Shown: positions 35,586 to 44,463, numbered from the stretch's first letter. The stretch is DNA of 64,000 nucleotides from Conexivisphaera sp049976725 (GCA_049976725.1 JBMFHR010000004.1:1-64000); one strand, 5' to 3'. Made by a program: numbers and translations. The notes: a model not told the origin generated them from the letters alone.

Positions 35586-36045
35586 CTAGCTCCTTCCCGG
35601 CCGGCTCGTAGCAGAAGTATGGCCTCCCCCCGTTTATGGACTCCATCGCGGCGCGCACAATGTACTCCTCGACCTCCTTCCAGCGCCTGTCCCAGTCTAT
35701 GCCGAGGAGCACGTAGTGCGCCTCGCCCTCCGGCTCCGAGACTATGGCCCAGAGGGGCCTGCCGTGGAACGGCTTGACGAGCCTCATCCCGTGGAGGTCG
35801 CAGTAGTACCTCCCATGGTGCTCGCGCGCGTGGGAGCAGCGGAGGCACCACTTGGACATCCATATTATCTCCCTCTGCGGCCTGTGGACGCGGGCGACCT
35901 CGTCCTCCAGCCTCTGCGACTCCTCCCTGGCTATCTCCTCCAGCCTGTGGCGCCCCTCCTCCGTGCCCAGGTAGTAGTCGAGGTTCTCGTAGACCTCCCT
36001 CACCCACGAGAATGCGCCGCGCCCGCGCTCGTCCTCCCGCTCCAC
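35586..36045 (-). CDS. Hypothetical Cys/His-rich protein (about 152 aa), expected stop missing
   Basis: Not recognised. Helical N-terminus (FSWVREVYENLDYYLG, HRLEEIAREESQRLEDEVARV), then a probable metal site CLRCSHAREHHGRYYCDLHG, then WAIVSEPEGEAHYVLLGIDWD and a final helix ending YFCYEPAGKELA. GTG at 36045, 26 nt after CTTATTTAG (36067-36075). Beyond KELA the frame reads shadow of the methyltransferase gene down to 35287; a TAG in the +1 frame sits at 35588-35586, where I end the gene. Upstream of and probably cotranscribed with the methyltransferase. Confidence 0.6.
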
Positions 36046-36330
36046 GGTACATGTTCCGCGCGCCGGCTAAATAAGGAATCCGCGAACACCGGCTGAGGAG
36101 CGGGCTGGCTCCGTCGGGCTTTCTTCAGCGCGTTATCTAGGAAATCGGCCAAAATTGGGCAGATTCGGTCCAAAACGGAATTTTATGGTTTATTATCGAT
36201 AAAAACCGGCCTTCACGATCTTTTTTTGATTTAGACGGAAAATTTCTGGAAGATAGCTTCCAGGGCCGCAAAACGCGGCCTTAAGCGGAAAATTTTTAAA
36301 AACGCCCCTCGAAGCATTGCGCGAGGCGAG
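36046..36330. other. AT-rich intergenic region with two adjacent hairpins and repeated CGGAAAATTT
   Basis: 285 bp between divergent genes, much richer in A+T than its surroundings. It holds a perfect 7-bp hairpin CTGGAAG-ATAG-CTTCCAG (36246-36263) directly followed by a 6-bp hairpin GGCCGC-AAAAC-GCGGCC (36264-36280), a direct repeat CGGAAAATTT at about 36237 and 36286 with a variant ACGGAATTTT near 36177, and a T-rich run CTTTTTTTG at 36220-36228. The speD TATA (AATTTTTAAAAA, 36291-36302) is at the right end. No ORF is convincing. Confidence 0.55.
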
Positions 36331-36722
36331 ATGGGGGCCCGCTTCACCAGGTTCCTCGGCAGGCACCTCGTGTGTGAGCTCCACGGGGTATCGCACGAAG
36401 TCCTGAGGGACAAGGAACTGCTCAGGGGGCTCCTCCTCAGGGCGGCCGAGGCGTCGGGATCCACTGTCGTGGGCGACTACTTCTACAAGTTCGAGAACGA
36501 CATGGGGGTCACCGGGGTCGTGGTGGTGGCCGAGTCCCACCTCTCGATACACACCTGGCCCGAGTACGGCTACGCCGCGGTCGACGTGTTCACGTGCGGC
36601 CCCCACACGGATCCTTGGAGAGCCCTGGAGGTCCTGAGGGAGGGGCTGAAGCCCGAGAGGGTCGAGGTCACCGAGATGACCAGGGGGGTCCTGGAACAGC
36701 TCTCGCTGGTCGAGCGAATTGA
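36331..36722 (+). CDS. speD: S-adenosylmethionine decarboxylase proenzyme, expected stop missing
   Basis: Pyruvoyl enzyme that decarboxylates SAM to supply aminopropyl groups. LGRHLVCELHGVSHEVL at the N-terminus and the self-cleavage site VAESHLSIHTWPEYGYAAVDVFTCG, where the Ser of ESH becomes the pyruvoyl group; Cys in TCG is the usual proton donor. Homology ends after EVTEMTRGVLEQL, about 130 aa, as in short archaeal/bacterial SpeD. The frame has no stop there and remains open to 37422. A TGA in another frame at 36720-36722 overlaps the TTG start of speE in the TTGA form used elsewhere here, so I place the end there. ATG start, TATA about 34 nt upstream. Confidence 0.82.
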
Positions 36723-37642
36723 CCTCCTGGCAGTCCAGCCACAGATGGGTGGTCGAGTGGCACAGCCCCCAGTCGGGCATGGTCAGCGTCGTCGACCGCA
36801 TACTCTACTCGGGCAGGACGAAGTACCAGGAGGTGGACGTGATGGTGAACGACGACTACGGGAAGATGCTGGTCCTGGACGGCAAGCTTCAGTCCACGAC
36901 GTCGGACGAGTTCATATACCACGAGATGCTCGTTCACCCGGCGCTGATCACGAACGGGAACCCGAGGGACGTGCTGGTCATCGGCGGCGGGGAGGGCGCG
37001 ACCCTCAGGGAGGTCCTGAGGTACGGGAGCGTCAGGAGCGCGACGATGGTGGACATAGACGGGGAGGTCGTCGAGATCTGCGAGAAGTACCTGCCCGAGA
37101 TGCACCAGGGGAGCTTCCGCGATCCGAGGACGACGCTCGTCATCGACGACGGCAGGAAGTTCCTGAGGGAGACGCGCGAGTCGTTCGACGCGATCATAGT
37201 GGACGCGACCGACCCCATAGAGGGCGGCCCCAGCAGGCTCCTCTACACGATCGAGTTCTACGAGCTCGCGAGGTCCAGGCTCAGGGAGGGAGGGGTCCTG
37301 GCCACCCAGGGCACATCCACTTTCTACAACGCGAGGACGTTCGCGCTGATAATGAACACGATGTCGAGGGTCTTCCCGCACGTCAGGGGGTACCAGGCCA
37401 GCATACCGTCCTACATATCTGACTGGGGCTTCGTCGTGGGATCGCTCGGCAGGGACCCCGCGTCGATAGGGCCGGAGGAGGCGGAGGCCAGGGCTAGGGA
37501 GCTCGGCCTGGACACCTCTAAGCTCAAGTACTACGAGCCGTCCCGCCATCCCAGCTACTTCTGGCTGCCCCCCTACGCCAGGAGGGCGGCGGCCGAGGAG
37601 AGGGGCGTTTCGAGGGACAATGAGCCGGTCAGCGTATATTAG
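36719..37642 (+). CDS. speE: Spermidine synthase-type polyamine aminopropyltransferase
   Basis: 307 aa. N-terminal beta domain (VVEWHSPQSG, RILYSGRTKYQEVDVM, LVLDGKLQSTTSDEFIYHEMLVHP) and a Rossmann domain with VLVIGGGEGATLREVLRY, MVDIDGEVVEICEKYLP and the catalytic IIVDATDPIEGGPSRLLYTIEFYEL. The gating loop (DATDPIEGG) does not tell whether spermidine or a longer polyamine is made. TTG at 36719, directly coupled to speD. The stop codon TAG lies inside the TATA box (GTATATTAG) of the next gene. Confidence 0.93.
   Translation: MTSWQSSHRWVVEWHSPQSGMVSVVDRILYSGRTKYQEVDVMVNDDYGKMLVLDGKLQSTTSDEFIYHEMLVHPALITNGNPRDVLVIGGGEGATLREVLRYGSVRSATMVDIDGEVVEICEKYLPEMHQGSFRDPRTTLVIDDGRKFLRETRESFDAIIVDATDPIEGGPSRLLYTIEFYELARSRLREGGVLATQGTSTFYNARTFALIMNTMSRVFPHVRGYQASIPSYISDWGFVVGSLGRDPASIGPEEAEARARELGLDTSKLKYYEPSRHPSYFWLPPYARRAAAEERGVSRDNEPVSVY
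37632..37642 (+). promoter_or_regulatory. TATA box of the isoaspartyl peptidase gene, containing the speE stop
   Basis: GCGTATATTAG: speE ends Val-Tyr-stop (GTA TAT TAG) within the box, whose centre is 26 nt before the GTG at 37664. Confidence 0.55.
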
Positions 37643-37663
37643 CGGGCGCGGCGCACCGGCAGC

Positions 37664-38560
37664 GTGAGACCGTTCGTCCTGCTGCACGGCGGCGCCGGAT
37701 CCTGGTCGGGCGGCACCGACCTCGAGCGCGTCCTCCGCGCCGCGGAGGCGTGCGCAAACAGGGGGTTGGCCGCGCTCCGCGGGGGCGCGCTGGCCGCCGT
37801 CGAGGAATCCGTGGCCTGCATGGAATCAACGGGGCTCTTCAACGCGGGCGTGGGCGCCGTCAGGAACTCGGCGGGCTTCAGGGAGCTGGACGCCGGCATC
37901 ATGGATGGGTCCAGCAGGAGGGCGGGCGCCGTAGGGTGCGTGCGCAACGTCAGGAACCCTGTGAGGCTGGCCAGGCGCGTTATGGAGGACACGAGGCACG
38001 TGCTGCTCGTGTGCGAGGGAGCGGAGGACCTCGCCAGGAGGAGCGGGCTCTGGTCCCCGCAGGATTCCTGGAGCGGCGGGGGACCGGAGGGGCTGGGGGA
38101 CACCGTGGGGGCCGTCGCGGTGGACGAGTCGGGGAGGTTCGCGGCCGCCACGAGCACAGGGGGGCTGAGGGGGAAGATGCCGTGCAGGGTGGGGGACAGC
38201 CCCATCCCGGGGGCCGGGTACTACGCGGGGACGGCCGGGGCTGCGTCATCGACCGGGATAGGCGAGATGATAATGGTGGAGCTGGTGTCCTACCGGGCTG
38301 TGGAGACCATGGGGGAGGGAGCGCGTGCGGCCGTCGAGCGCGCGGTCGGCGCCCTCGAGCGCGACTTCGGCTGGGGGAACGTCGGGCTGATAGCGATCGG
38401 GGGCGATGGTCCCGCCGTGGGGCTGAGCGCTAGGCTCATGCCGGTGGCGGGGGCGTCGATAGCCGGCTCAGCGTCGGCGCTGGCGGGGGAGGTGCCGGCG
38501 GAGGAAGTCACCAGGAGGCTCCGCTCGCTCCTCCGAGCGTCAGGCGGTCGGATAGTGCGG
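37664..38560 (+). CDS. Isoaspartyl peptidase/L-asparaginase (Ntn-hydrolase), expected stop missing
   Basis: Plant-type asparaginase/threonine-aspartase family, cleaving isoaspartyl dipeptides or Asn by family precedent. LLHGGAGSW at the N-terminus, STGLFNAGVGAVRN, autocleavage and nucleophile Thr in GDTVGAVAVDESGRFAAATSTGG, and PGAGYYAG. Homology ends near TRRLRSLLRAS (about 299 aa). There is no in-frame stop: the frame continues to 39007 antisense to the protease gene; the +1 frame has TAG at 38553. GTG at 37664, leaderless. Confidence 0.83.
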
Positions 38561-39757
38561 GGGATCCGAGGGCGGCGGGCGCGACCCGACGATCACTGGC
38601 ACGTTAATCACGCGCCCATCGCGGACCACGGTCAGCACGACCGTCTGGCCCGGCAGCACGTTAGCCTCCATGTAGCTCGTCAGAGAGTCGACCCCCGTCA
38701 CCCTGGTCCCGTTGATCGCGATTATGACGTCTCCCCCGCTCGGCACCTGCAGCCTGTAGTACTGGACGGTGCCGTTGGCCCCCACCAGCCCCGCCCGGGC
38801 GGCGGGTCCTCCGGGGACCACCGAGACGACCTCGACGCCGCTCGTCACGTTCGCCGGGAGGCCCAGGGCGCGCGTGTCGAAGTAGTCGAGCCCGACTATC
38901 TCCACCCCCAGCCAGGGATGAAGGTCGTAGTGCCCGTACTTCACGAGGTAGGGGAGCTCCCGGGCCACGATGTCCGACGGTATCGCGAACCCTATCCCCT
39001 GGGATGACGCGATTATGGCCGTGTTGACCCCCACCACGTCGCCGTTGAGGTCGAGGAGCGGCCCGCCCGAGTTCCCGGGGTTTATCGGGGCGCTCGTCTG
39101 TATCAGGTCAGCGATCGGGTAGCCCGTGACGGTCGACTCCTGGATGCTCCTCCCGAGCTGGCTCACGACCCCCACCGTCAGGCTGCCGGCGAGCCCATAG
39201 GGGCTCCCGACGGCCAGCACCGTCTCGCCGATCCTCAGGTTGTCGGAGTTGGCCAGCCTGAGCGGGGTCACGTTCAGCGGGGCGTCGACGCTGAGCACCG
39301 CGAGGTCGCTGTACGGATCCGTGCCCACCACGGTGGCCGGGTAGGAGGTCCCGTTTATCAGGGTGATCGCGACCTTCACCGCGCCGTCCACCACGTGGTA
39401 GTTCGTGACAACGTAGAGCCTGCCGCCGTAGCTCACGAAGAACCCGGAGCCTATGACCTCCTCGTAGCTGGGCATCGGGCCGAAGAGCGTCGCGACGCTG
39501 GTCTTGGCTATGCACGACACCATAACTATGGATCCTATCACGCGGGAGTATACGGACTCTACCTGCTGGCCCGGCCCCTGGACGTTTATCGTCACGTTCA
39601 GCGGCTGGTAGGGCTGGATAACTTGGTACGAGCGGGGGATGCCGATGGCCCCCGTAGACGCCGCGACCATCTCCGCCTGGTAGAGGCTGTAGCCGATCAT
39701 GAACGCGATGAAGACTGCGACGGCCGCCACGAGCGCCAGGGTGGCCCTCGAGGGCAT
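38540..39757 (-). CDS. HtrA/DegP-like membrane-anchored serine protease
   Basis: 405 aa. One N-terminal membrane helix (LALVAAVAVFIAFMIGYSLY) puts the rest outside. Trypsin-like domain with catalytic His in VVTNYHVVDGA, Asp in DPYSDLAVL and Ser in PINPGNSGGPLLDLNG; then one PDZ domain (GVEVVSVVPGGPAARAGLVG ... GDVIIAINGTRVTGVDSL). Likely extracytoplasmic quality control. ATG at 39757 fits the TATA-like CGTTAAATG (39781-39789), 26 nt upstream; a TTG at 39775 is nearer the box and rejected. C-terminal codons overlap the end of the isoaspartyl peptidase gene. Confidence 0.92.
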   Translation of the reverse strand: MPSRATLALVAAVAVFIAFMIGYSLYQAEMVAASTGAIGIPRSYQVIQPYQPLNVTINVQGPGQQVESVYSRVIGSIVMVSCIAKTSVATLFGPMPSYEEVIGSGFFVSYGGRLYVVTNYHVVDGAVKVAITLINGTSYPATVVGTDPYSDLAVLSVDAPLNVTPLRLANSDNLRIGETVLAVGSPYGLAGSLTVGVVSQLGRSIQESTVTGYPIADLIQTSAPINPGNSGGPLLDLNGDVVGVNTAIIASSQGIGFAIPSDIVARELPYLVKYGHYDLHPWLGVEIVGLDYFDTRALGLPANVTSGVEVVSVVPGGPAARAGLVGANGTVQYYRLQVPSGGDVIIAINGTRVTGVDSLTSYMEANVLPGQTVVLTVVRDGRVINVPVIVGSRPPPSDPPHYPTA

Positions 39758-39853
39758 TGCGGTCGGGGGCGCCAAGTCTCATTTAACGTTGTCGCGGACA
39801 CCGGCACGGGGGCCGGGATAAGGTTAAAGCCGACCGGCGGGCACCTATGCACG

Positions 39854-40606
39854 TTGAGCGAGGTCTACATAAGGGAGTACGGGAGGCCGGAGCTCAGGAA
39901 CCCCACGCTGGTGGAGGGGCTGCCGGACGTGGGCCTCGTCGGGGTCATATCGAGCGCGTTCCTCATCGACCAGCTGAAGCTGCGCCCCTACGGCCACGTC
40001 GAGTCGGAGCTACTGCCGCCCGTCATGGTGCTGCACGGCGCCGAGCTCATGCACCCGGTCAGGCTATACGCCAGCGAGGACGGGTCGCTGGTCGTCCTGA
40101 CGTCCGAGATAGCGCTCCCGGTGAACCTCCTGGCGCCGCTCGCCTACGCCGTGGTGGACTGGGCGATAAGGAACAGGATCTCGAGGATAATATCGCTGAA
40201 CGGGTACCCCGTCCCGAACAGGCTGGAGATAGAGAAGCCGCAGGTCTACGGCGTGGGCAACGGGAAGGACGCGGTGGAGTACCTGAGGAAGTACGGGGTG
40301 GAGATCGTGGAGGAGGGGTTCATAGCGGGCTTCTACGCGATGCTCCTCAGGGAGGCCGCCAGGTACAGGATAGACGGGATGGCGCTGCTGGGCCAGAGCT
40401 TCCCGAGGTACCCGGACCCCGGCGCGTCCGCCAGCGTGGTTCTGAAGTTGGCCGAGATGCTGGAGCTCAAGGTGGACGTGAAGCCCCTGCTGGAGAAGGC
40501 TGACGAGATAAAGCTGAGCATGAGGGACCTCATGAAGCAGACCGAGGAGTCGATGAGCCAGTCCCACAAGGCGCTCGAGGAGTACCTCCCGGCCATGTAC
40601 AGGTAG
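39854..40606 (+). CDS. PAC2-family protein (proteasome assembly chaperone-like), copy 1
   Basis: 250 aa. PAC2 signatures: TLVEGLPDVGLVGVISSAFLIDQL at the start, YPVPNRLEIEKPQVYGVGNG in the middle, GFIAGFYAMLLREA, and GQSFPRYPDPGASASVVLKLAEM. The C-terminal 40 residues form a charged helix. By homology with eukaryotic PAC2 it may assist proteasome assembly; archaeal function is not established. TTG at 39854, 26-28 nt after GGTTAAAG (39822-39829). Followed after 10 nt by hsp20, a sensible protein-quality pair. A second PAC2 gene lies at 58121. Confidence 0.87.
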   Translation: MSEVYIREYGRPELRNPTLVEGLPDVGLVGVISSAFLIDQLKLRPYGHVESELLPPVMVLHGAELMHPVRLYASEDGSLVVLTSEIALPVNLLAPLAYAVVDWAIRNRISRIISLNGYPVPNRLEIEKPQVYGVGNGKDAVEYLRKYGVEIVEEGFIAGFYAMLLREAARYRIDGMALLGQSFPRYPDPGASASVVLKLAEMLELKVDVKPLLEKADEIKLSMRDLMKQTEESMSQSHKALEEYLPAMYR

Positions 40607-40616
40607 GTGGTGAGGG

Positions 40617-40961
40617 ATGTTCGGGCAGGACGGCGGGTACATAGAGCCGCTCGTGGAGGTCAGGGAGACGGGGAAGGAGATAGAGGTGTACGTGGACCTC
40701 CCGTTCGTCGAGGACTCCAAGGACGTCAGGGTGGAGCTGACCGAGGACGGGGAGCTCGAGGTCACAGCGTCGATGCGCCGGAGCATCAAGTGGGAGAGGT
40801 GGGGCACCTACCAGAGGTTCCAGGCGTTCTCGCAGTACAGGACCAGGATAAGGCTCCCCGCGGACGTGGACGCCGAGGGCGCGAAGGCCACGTTCAGGAA
40901 CGGCGTGCTCAAGGTCGTTCTGCCCAAGAAGGTGAGGAGGATCAACGTGAACGTAGAGTAG
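40617..40961 (+). CDS. Hsp20/alpha-crystallin small heat shock protein
   Basis: 114 aa. The alpha-crystallin domain is nearly the whole protein: YIEPLVEVRETGKEIEVYVDLP, DVRVELTEDGELEVTAS, and the signature ATFRNGVLKVVLPK near the end. The N-terminal arm is very short and the C-terminal IxI is replaced by RINVNVE. ATP-independent holdase of unfolded proteins. ATG with a strong GGTGGTGAGGG ribosome-binding site 10 nt after the PAC2 stop, so an internal operon gene. Confidence 0.93.
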   Translation: MFGQDGGYIEPLVEVRETGKEIEVYVDLPFVEDSKDVRVELTEDGELEVTASMRRSIKWERWGTYQRFQAFSQYRTRIRLPADVDAEGAKATFRNGVLKVVLPKKVRRINVNVE

Positions 40962-41014
40962 CGCGCCCCGCGCACCTTTTATACTTCCCGGGCCCCGGGT
41001 CGGGGGACACTCGC

Positions 41015-42061
41015 ATGTCGGGGATGGACCCCTACGGCAGGCTTCACGCGGACTACAGGGAGTGGCCGAGGCTGCTGGAGGAGCTGGCGGCCGCGGATTA
41101 CTCCGTGGGGGAGCCCATCGAGGGATCCGCGTTCATTGCGGGGATGGGCGGCTCGGGGCACGGCGCGAGGATAATCTCGAGGTGCCTGAAGGAGCGCCGG
41201 GTCCACGCGTCGAGCGACTTCAGGATACGCACGCAGGTGGGGCGGGGCGACCTGGTGGTGGCCGTCAGCGTGTCGGGCGAGACCTCGGAGACCGTGGAGA
41301 CGCTGAGGGAGGCGGTCGCGCAGGGCGCCGAGGGCGTGGCGATAGCGGGTGGGGGGAGGCTCCTCGAGGTCGCGCGCCAGGTGGGCGCCAAGCCCATCAG
41401 GGTCAGGGTGCTCTCGTCGCCCAGGTCGAGCTTCCCCAGCGTGTACGCGCCGCCGGCGCTCGTCCTCGAGTCCTACGGCCTCGCGAGGGGGGCCTCGTCC
41501 CAGATCGGGAGGCTGGCCAGGCTGCTGGGGAACTCCATGGACGAGCTTCTCAGGGACGACGGAGAGCCGGCGACCATCGCGCAGTGGATGAGGGGGAGGA
41601 AGGTCGTGGTCTACTCGAGCTGGCACGGGGAGCCCCTCGCGTCCAGGCTGTCGGCCATGATGAACGAGTACGCCAAGACCAGGTGCTACCACGCTGTCGC
41701 GCCCGAGCTGGCGCACAACGAGATAGAGGCGGTCGACGGGTCGGAGGGCGTGCTGGTCATCAGGGACCGCGCGAGCGAGGACCCCGAGCTCAGCGCGGCG
41801 CTGGACTCCATAGAGGACCTGGCGGGCAGGAGGGGATCGGCCCTGCTCAGGGTGGAGCTCCCGAGCGACCAGGAGTGCCTCGTGAGGTACGGGTACGGCG
41901 TGGCGCTGCTCGACCTGGCGGCGCTCAGGCTGGCCAGGCTGAGGGGGGTCGAGGATCCCTACAGCACGCCCAACATTGCGCTTTACAAGGAGATGCTCAG
42001 GGGGAGGATCCGGCAGCGAGCGCCATCTCGACGAGCTTGGACTCTGGGTCCGGCGCCCTGA
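41015..42061 (+). CDS. Bifunctional phosphoglucose/phosphomannose isomerase (SIS domains)
   Basis: 348 aa. First SIS domain with FIAGMGGSGHGARI and VSVSGETSETVETL, second with VVYSSWHGEPLASRL, and the PGI/PMI catalytic motif APELAHNEIEAVDG; the final region GVEDPYSTPNIALYKEML closes the family fold. It converts glucose-6-P or mannose-6-P to fructose-6-P. ATG at 41015; TATA CTTTTATACTT at 40976-40986, which gives a leader of about 9 nt. The last 65 nt (tail after LRGR) overlap the convergent tpiA gene and are probably not conserved. Confidence 0.9.
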   Translation: MSGMDPYGRLHADYREWPRLLEELAAADYSVGEPIEGSAFIAGMGGSGHGARIISRCLKERRVHASSDFRIRTQVGRGDLVVAVSVSGETSETVETLREAVAQGAEGVAIAGGGRLLEVARQVGAKPIRVRVLSSPRSSFPSVYAPPALVLESYGLARGASSQIGRLARLLGNSMDELLRDDGEPATIAQWMRGRKVVVYSSWHGEPLASRLSAMMNEYAKTRCYHAVAPELAHNEIEAVDGSEGVLVIRDRASEDPELSAALDSIEDLAGRRGSALLRVELPSDQECLVRYGYGVALLDLAALRLARLRGVEDPYSTPNIALYKEMLRGRIRQRAPSRRAWTLGPAP

Positions 42062-42686
42062 CCACCGCGCTCGAGACGAGGATGCCCGAGGCGCCCAGCT
42101 CGAGCGCCGCCCTCACGTCCTCGCCGCTCACGATCCCGGCGCCGCAGAGCACTGACACGTCGGGGGAGACCGAGCGCACGGCCTCGACGCCCCTAGAGAC
42201 GACCTCCGGCGCGACCCTCGACACCGCGCGGCCGGTGCCTATGAGCTCGGGCGGCTCTATCGCGATGTAGTCGGGCGAGAAGCGGGCGAGGCGCGCGGCC
42301 TCCTCGGGGGTGGAGGCGCACACCACGCTCACCATGCCGAGGTCCCGCAGCCGGCGCACGAGGTGGCCCACGGTCTCCTCGGGGATCCTGTGCTCGCTGT
42401 GGTTGATGAGGCTGCCGGCGGCGCCGGCGGCTGCGACGGACTCGGGGGGAACGAAGCCGGTTGTGCTCGACGGCTCGACGTCGTCGACGTGCTGGGCCAG
42501 CACCGGTATCGACACGGAGCGCGCGACGTGCATGAGCGCTGTCTGGGGAGGCGCGACCATTATGCGCGCCCCCGCCCTGCGGGAGGCGGACTCCGAGGCG
42601 CGGGAGAGGCGCAGGGCGCCCTCCCCCTGCGCCTCGCGGTAGTTCTTGAAGTTGACTATTATCACGGGATCGCGGGTGGTGCGCAT
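41997..42686 (-). CDS. tpiA: Triosephosphate isomerase, archaeal type
   Basis: 229 aa, short archaeal form. VNFKNYREAQG (substrate Asn/Lys), VAPPQTAL, catalytic His in LINHSEHRI, catalytic Glu in IAIEPPELIGTG, and phosphate loops CGAGIVSGEDV and GASGILVSSAVV. ATG at 42686 overlaps the fbp stop by one base (TGATG), so translation is coupled and the pair forms a gluconeogenic operon. Confidence 0.95.
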   Translation of the reverse strand: MRTTRDPVIIVNFKNYREAQGEGALRLSRASESASRRAGARIMVAPPQTALMHVARSVSIPVLAQHVDDVEPSSTTGFVPPESVAAAGAAGSLINHSEHRIPEETVGHLVRRLRDLGMVSVVCASTPEEAARLARFSPDYIAIEPPELIGTGRAVSRVAPEVVSRGVEAVRSVSPDVSVLCGAGIVSGEDVRAALELGASGILVSSAVVRAPDPESKLVEMALAAGSSP

Positions 42687-43810
42687 CACACGCGCGGCCT
42701 CTCGCCTATCTCGCCGCCGGGCCTGAACCTGCCCTTCAGGGACTCCAGGACCTCCGGCAGCGTCGTGTACTCCATCTCCTCGGGGCCCAGCCTGGCTGGC
42801 ATGAAGGGACCGTGCCTCCTCATGTAGTCGGCCACCTCCATCGCGATGGACCTCGCGCGCTCGAACGCGACGTCGTCGAACAGGTCGGCGGGGCCTACTA
42901 GCGAGCCGTCGGTTATCTGGAAGCCTAGGGCGACGACCCTGGGGGGACCGTCGAACCTCGTGCACTGCGAGTACCTGAGCGGGACGGGGGTCAGGGGGCC
43001 CACGTGGGACCCGCGCATCCACCCGGCCACCAGGTGCGGGAACGAGAACGGCTCGAGCACCTCACCTATTGCCGGGAACCCTGCCTGGGCCCTGACCAGC
43101 ATCACGGGATCGTCCTTCCCGACGTACCTGCCGGCTATCAGGTTGAGCCTCGTCGTGCTGGCGGCGGCCGCGACCTCGCCGTCGTACCTGCGCCAAACGC
43201 TGTGAACAGCGTACCTGCTGGTGGTGCCCAGGAGGGCCAGTATGTCGTACGACTCCTCCGGGGCCCTCAAATCCACGAACTTGTCGTCCACCATGTCGAG
43301 TATCCTGAACAGGAAGCCGGCCTTGACCTTCGGGTCTATCACGAGGCCGGCAGTGTTGAACGGGTCGGCGAATATCCTGTAGAGGGGCAGGTTCCAGGCG
43401 CCCGGCTCGGTCTTGTCGGCCATGAAGACCACCACGGGCTCGCTCGGCCGTTCCTCGAACTCGGCCTCCGCCACGCCCGGGCCGAGCCCCCTGACGTTGC
43501 CGGAGAACGCCTCGGAGAGCAGGTCCTGGCCGGCCGCGTAGAGCTTGAGCGGCCTGGAGACCTCGTCAGTCACCTTCTTGAACGTGTTCCACGCGAGCGT
43601 GTGTATCTCCGGGTTGTCGACCCCCTTCCTGTGCGTCATTATCAGCTGCAGGTCGTCCCCCGCGTTCGCCACGTAGTAGTCGAGTATGAGGCCGGACTCC
43701 TTGGCGCCCCGCAGCTCGCGCTGAGCCACCTCGATCTGCTTCGGGTGCACCCTGTGGTGGCCGACGAGGCTCCCCACGTCGGCCTTTATGACGGATAGAG
43801 TGACCTTCAT
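42686..43810 (-). CDS. fbp: Fructose-1,6-bisphosphate aldolase/phosphatase (class V)
   Basis: 374 aa; bifunctional enzyme that condenses triose phosphates and removes the C1 phosphate, the one-way gluconeogenic step of archaea. MKVTLSVIKADVGSLVGH, the metal-binding NAGDDLQLIMTH, FMADKTEPGAWNLPLYRIFADPFNTAGLVID, GRYVGKDDPVMLVRAQ and RFDGPPRVVALGFQ are all family signatures. ATG at 43810; TATA AGTTAAAC at 43837-43844 about 28 nt upstream. First gene of the fbp-tpiA operon. Confidence 0.97.
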   Translation of the reverse strand: MKVTLSVIKADVGSLVGHHRVHPKQIEVAQRELRGAKESGLILDYYVANAGDDLQLIMTHRKGVDNPEIHTLAWNTFKKVTDEVSRPLKLYAAGQDLLSEAFSGNVRGLGPGVAEAEFEERPSEPVVVFMADKTEPGAWNLPLYRIFADPFNTAGLVIDPKVKAGFLFRILDMVDDKFVDLRAPEESYDILALLGTTSRYAVHSVWRRYDGEVAAAASTTRLNLIAGRYVGKDDPVMLVRAQAGFPAIGEVLEPFSFPHLVAGWMRGSHVGPLTPVPLRYSQCTRFDGPPRVVALGFQITDGSLVGPADLFDDVAFERARSIAMEVADYMRRHGPFMPARLGPEEMEYTTLPEVLESLKGRFRPGGEIGERPRV

Positions 43811-43932
43811 GGCGGCACGATATTGGAAGACGACCCGTTTAACTTTACTGGCGGCAGCGTGAGGCCCGGACGTACACGCGAGGGTGAGGGGCGATCCCTC
43901 AGGTTATAAGAGGCCGCCGACGATCACCATGT

Positions 43933-44463
43933 GTGGACGAGTTCAACCTGATCTTCACGACGTACCGCGGCGGGGAGCGCCGCGCCTTGATGGAGATGAA
44001 GCGCTTCCTGATGGAGGTGGGCGACGGGGCGCCCGACATAGAGGTGACCGGCTTCCCGGGGCTGCTCCTCGCCAGGAGCACCGCGGATCCATTCGCGCTC
44101 ATCGACCATCTGTACGAGGTGGTCAGGACTGAGCCTTGGAGGATGAGGGCGGTGCTCAGGGTGATCCCCATCGAGGCCACGGCCAGGGCCAGCGTGGAGG
44201 ACATAGCGCGGGCCGTCGGGCCCCTCTCCTCGAAGATAGGCGCGGAGGAGACCTACAGGGTGGAGGTCGAGAAGCGGGGGAGCGCGCTGAGCGGCAGGGA
44301 GGTCATAGACGCGGTGGCGGCCTCCATACCCAGGAAGGTGAGGCTGGAGTCGCCTGACTGGATGGTGCTAGTCGAGATAGTGGAGGACAGGGCCGGCGTG
44401 TCCGTCCTCAGGGAACGCTACATATTCAGCTCCGTGAGGGCGAAGAGGGATCTCCGAGTCTGA
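43933..44463 (+). CDS. THUMP-domain protein, Tan1-like
   Basis: 176 aa. An N-terminal ferredoxin-like part (FNLIFTTYRGGERRALMEMKRFL, VTGFPGLLLARS) and a C-terminal THUMP core (ETYRVEVEKRGSALSGREVIDAVAASI, VRLESPDWMVLVEIVEDRAGVSVL). Tan1/THUMPD1 proteins are RNA-binding partners of the tRNA ac4C acetyltransferase; no catalytic domain is fused here. GTG at 43933 lies 26 nt after GGTTATAAG (43902-43910). Confidence 0.85.
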   Translation: MDEFNLIFTTYRGGERRALMEMKRFLMEVGDGAPDIEVTGFPGLLLARSTADPFALIDHLYEVVRTEPWRMRAVLRVIPIEATARASVEDIARAVGPLSSKIGAEETYRVEVEKRGSALSGREVIDAVAASIPRKVRLESPDWMVLVEIVEDRAGVSVLRERYIFSSVRAKRDLRV

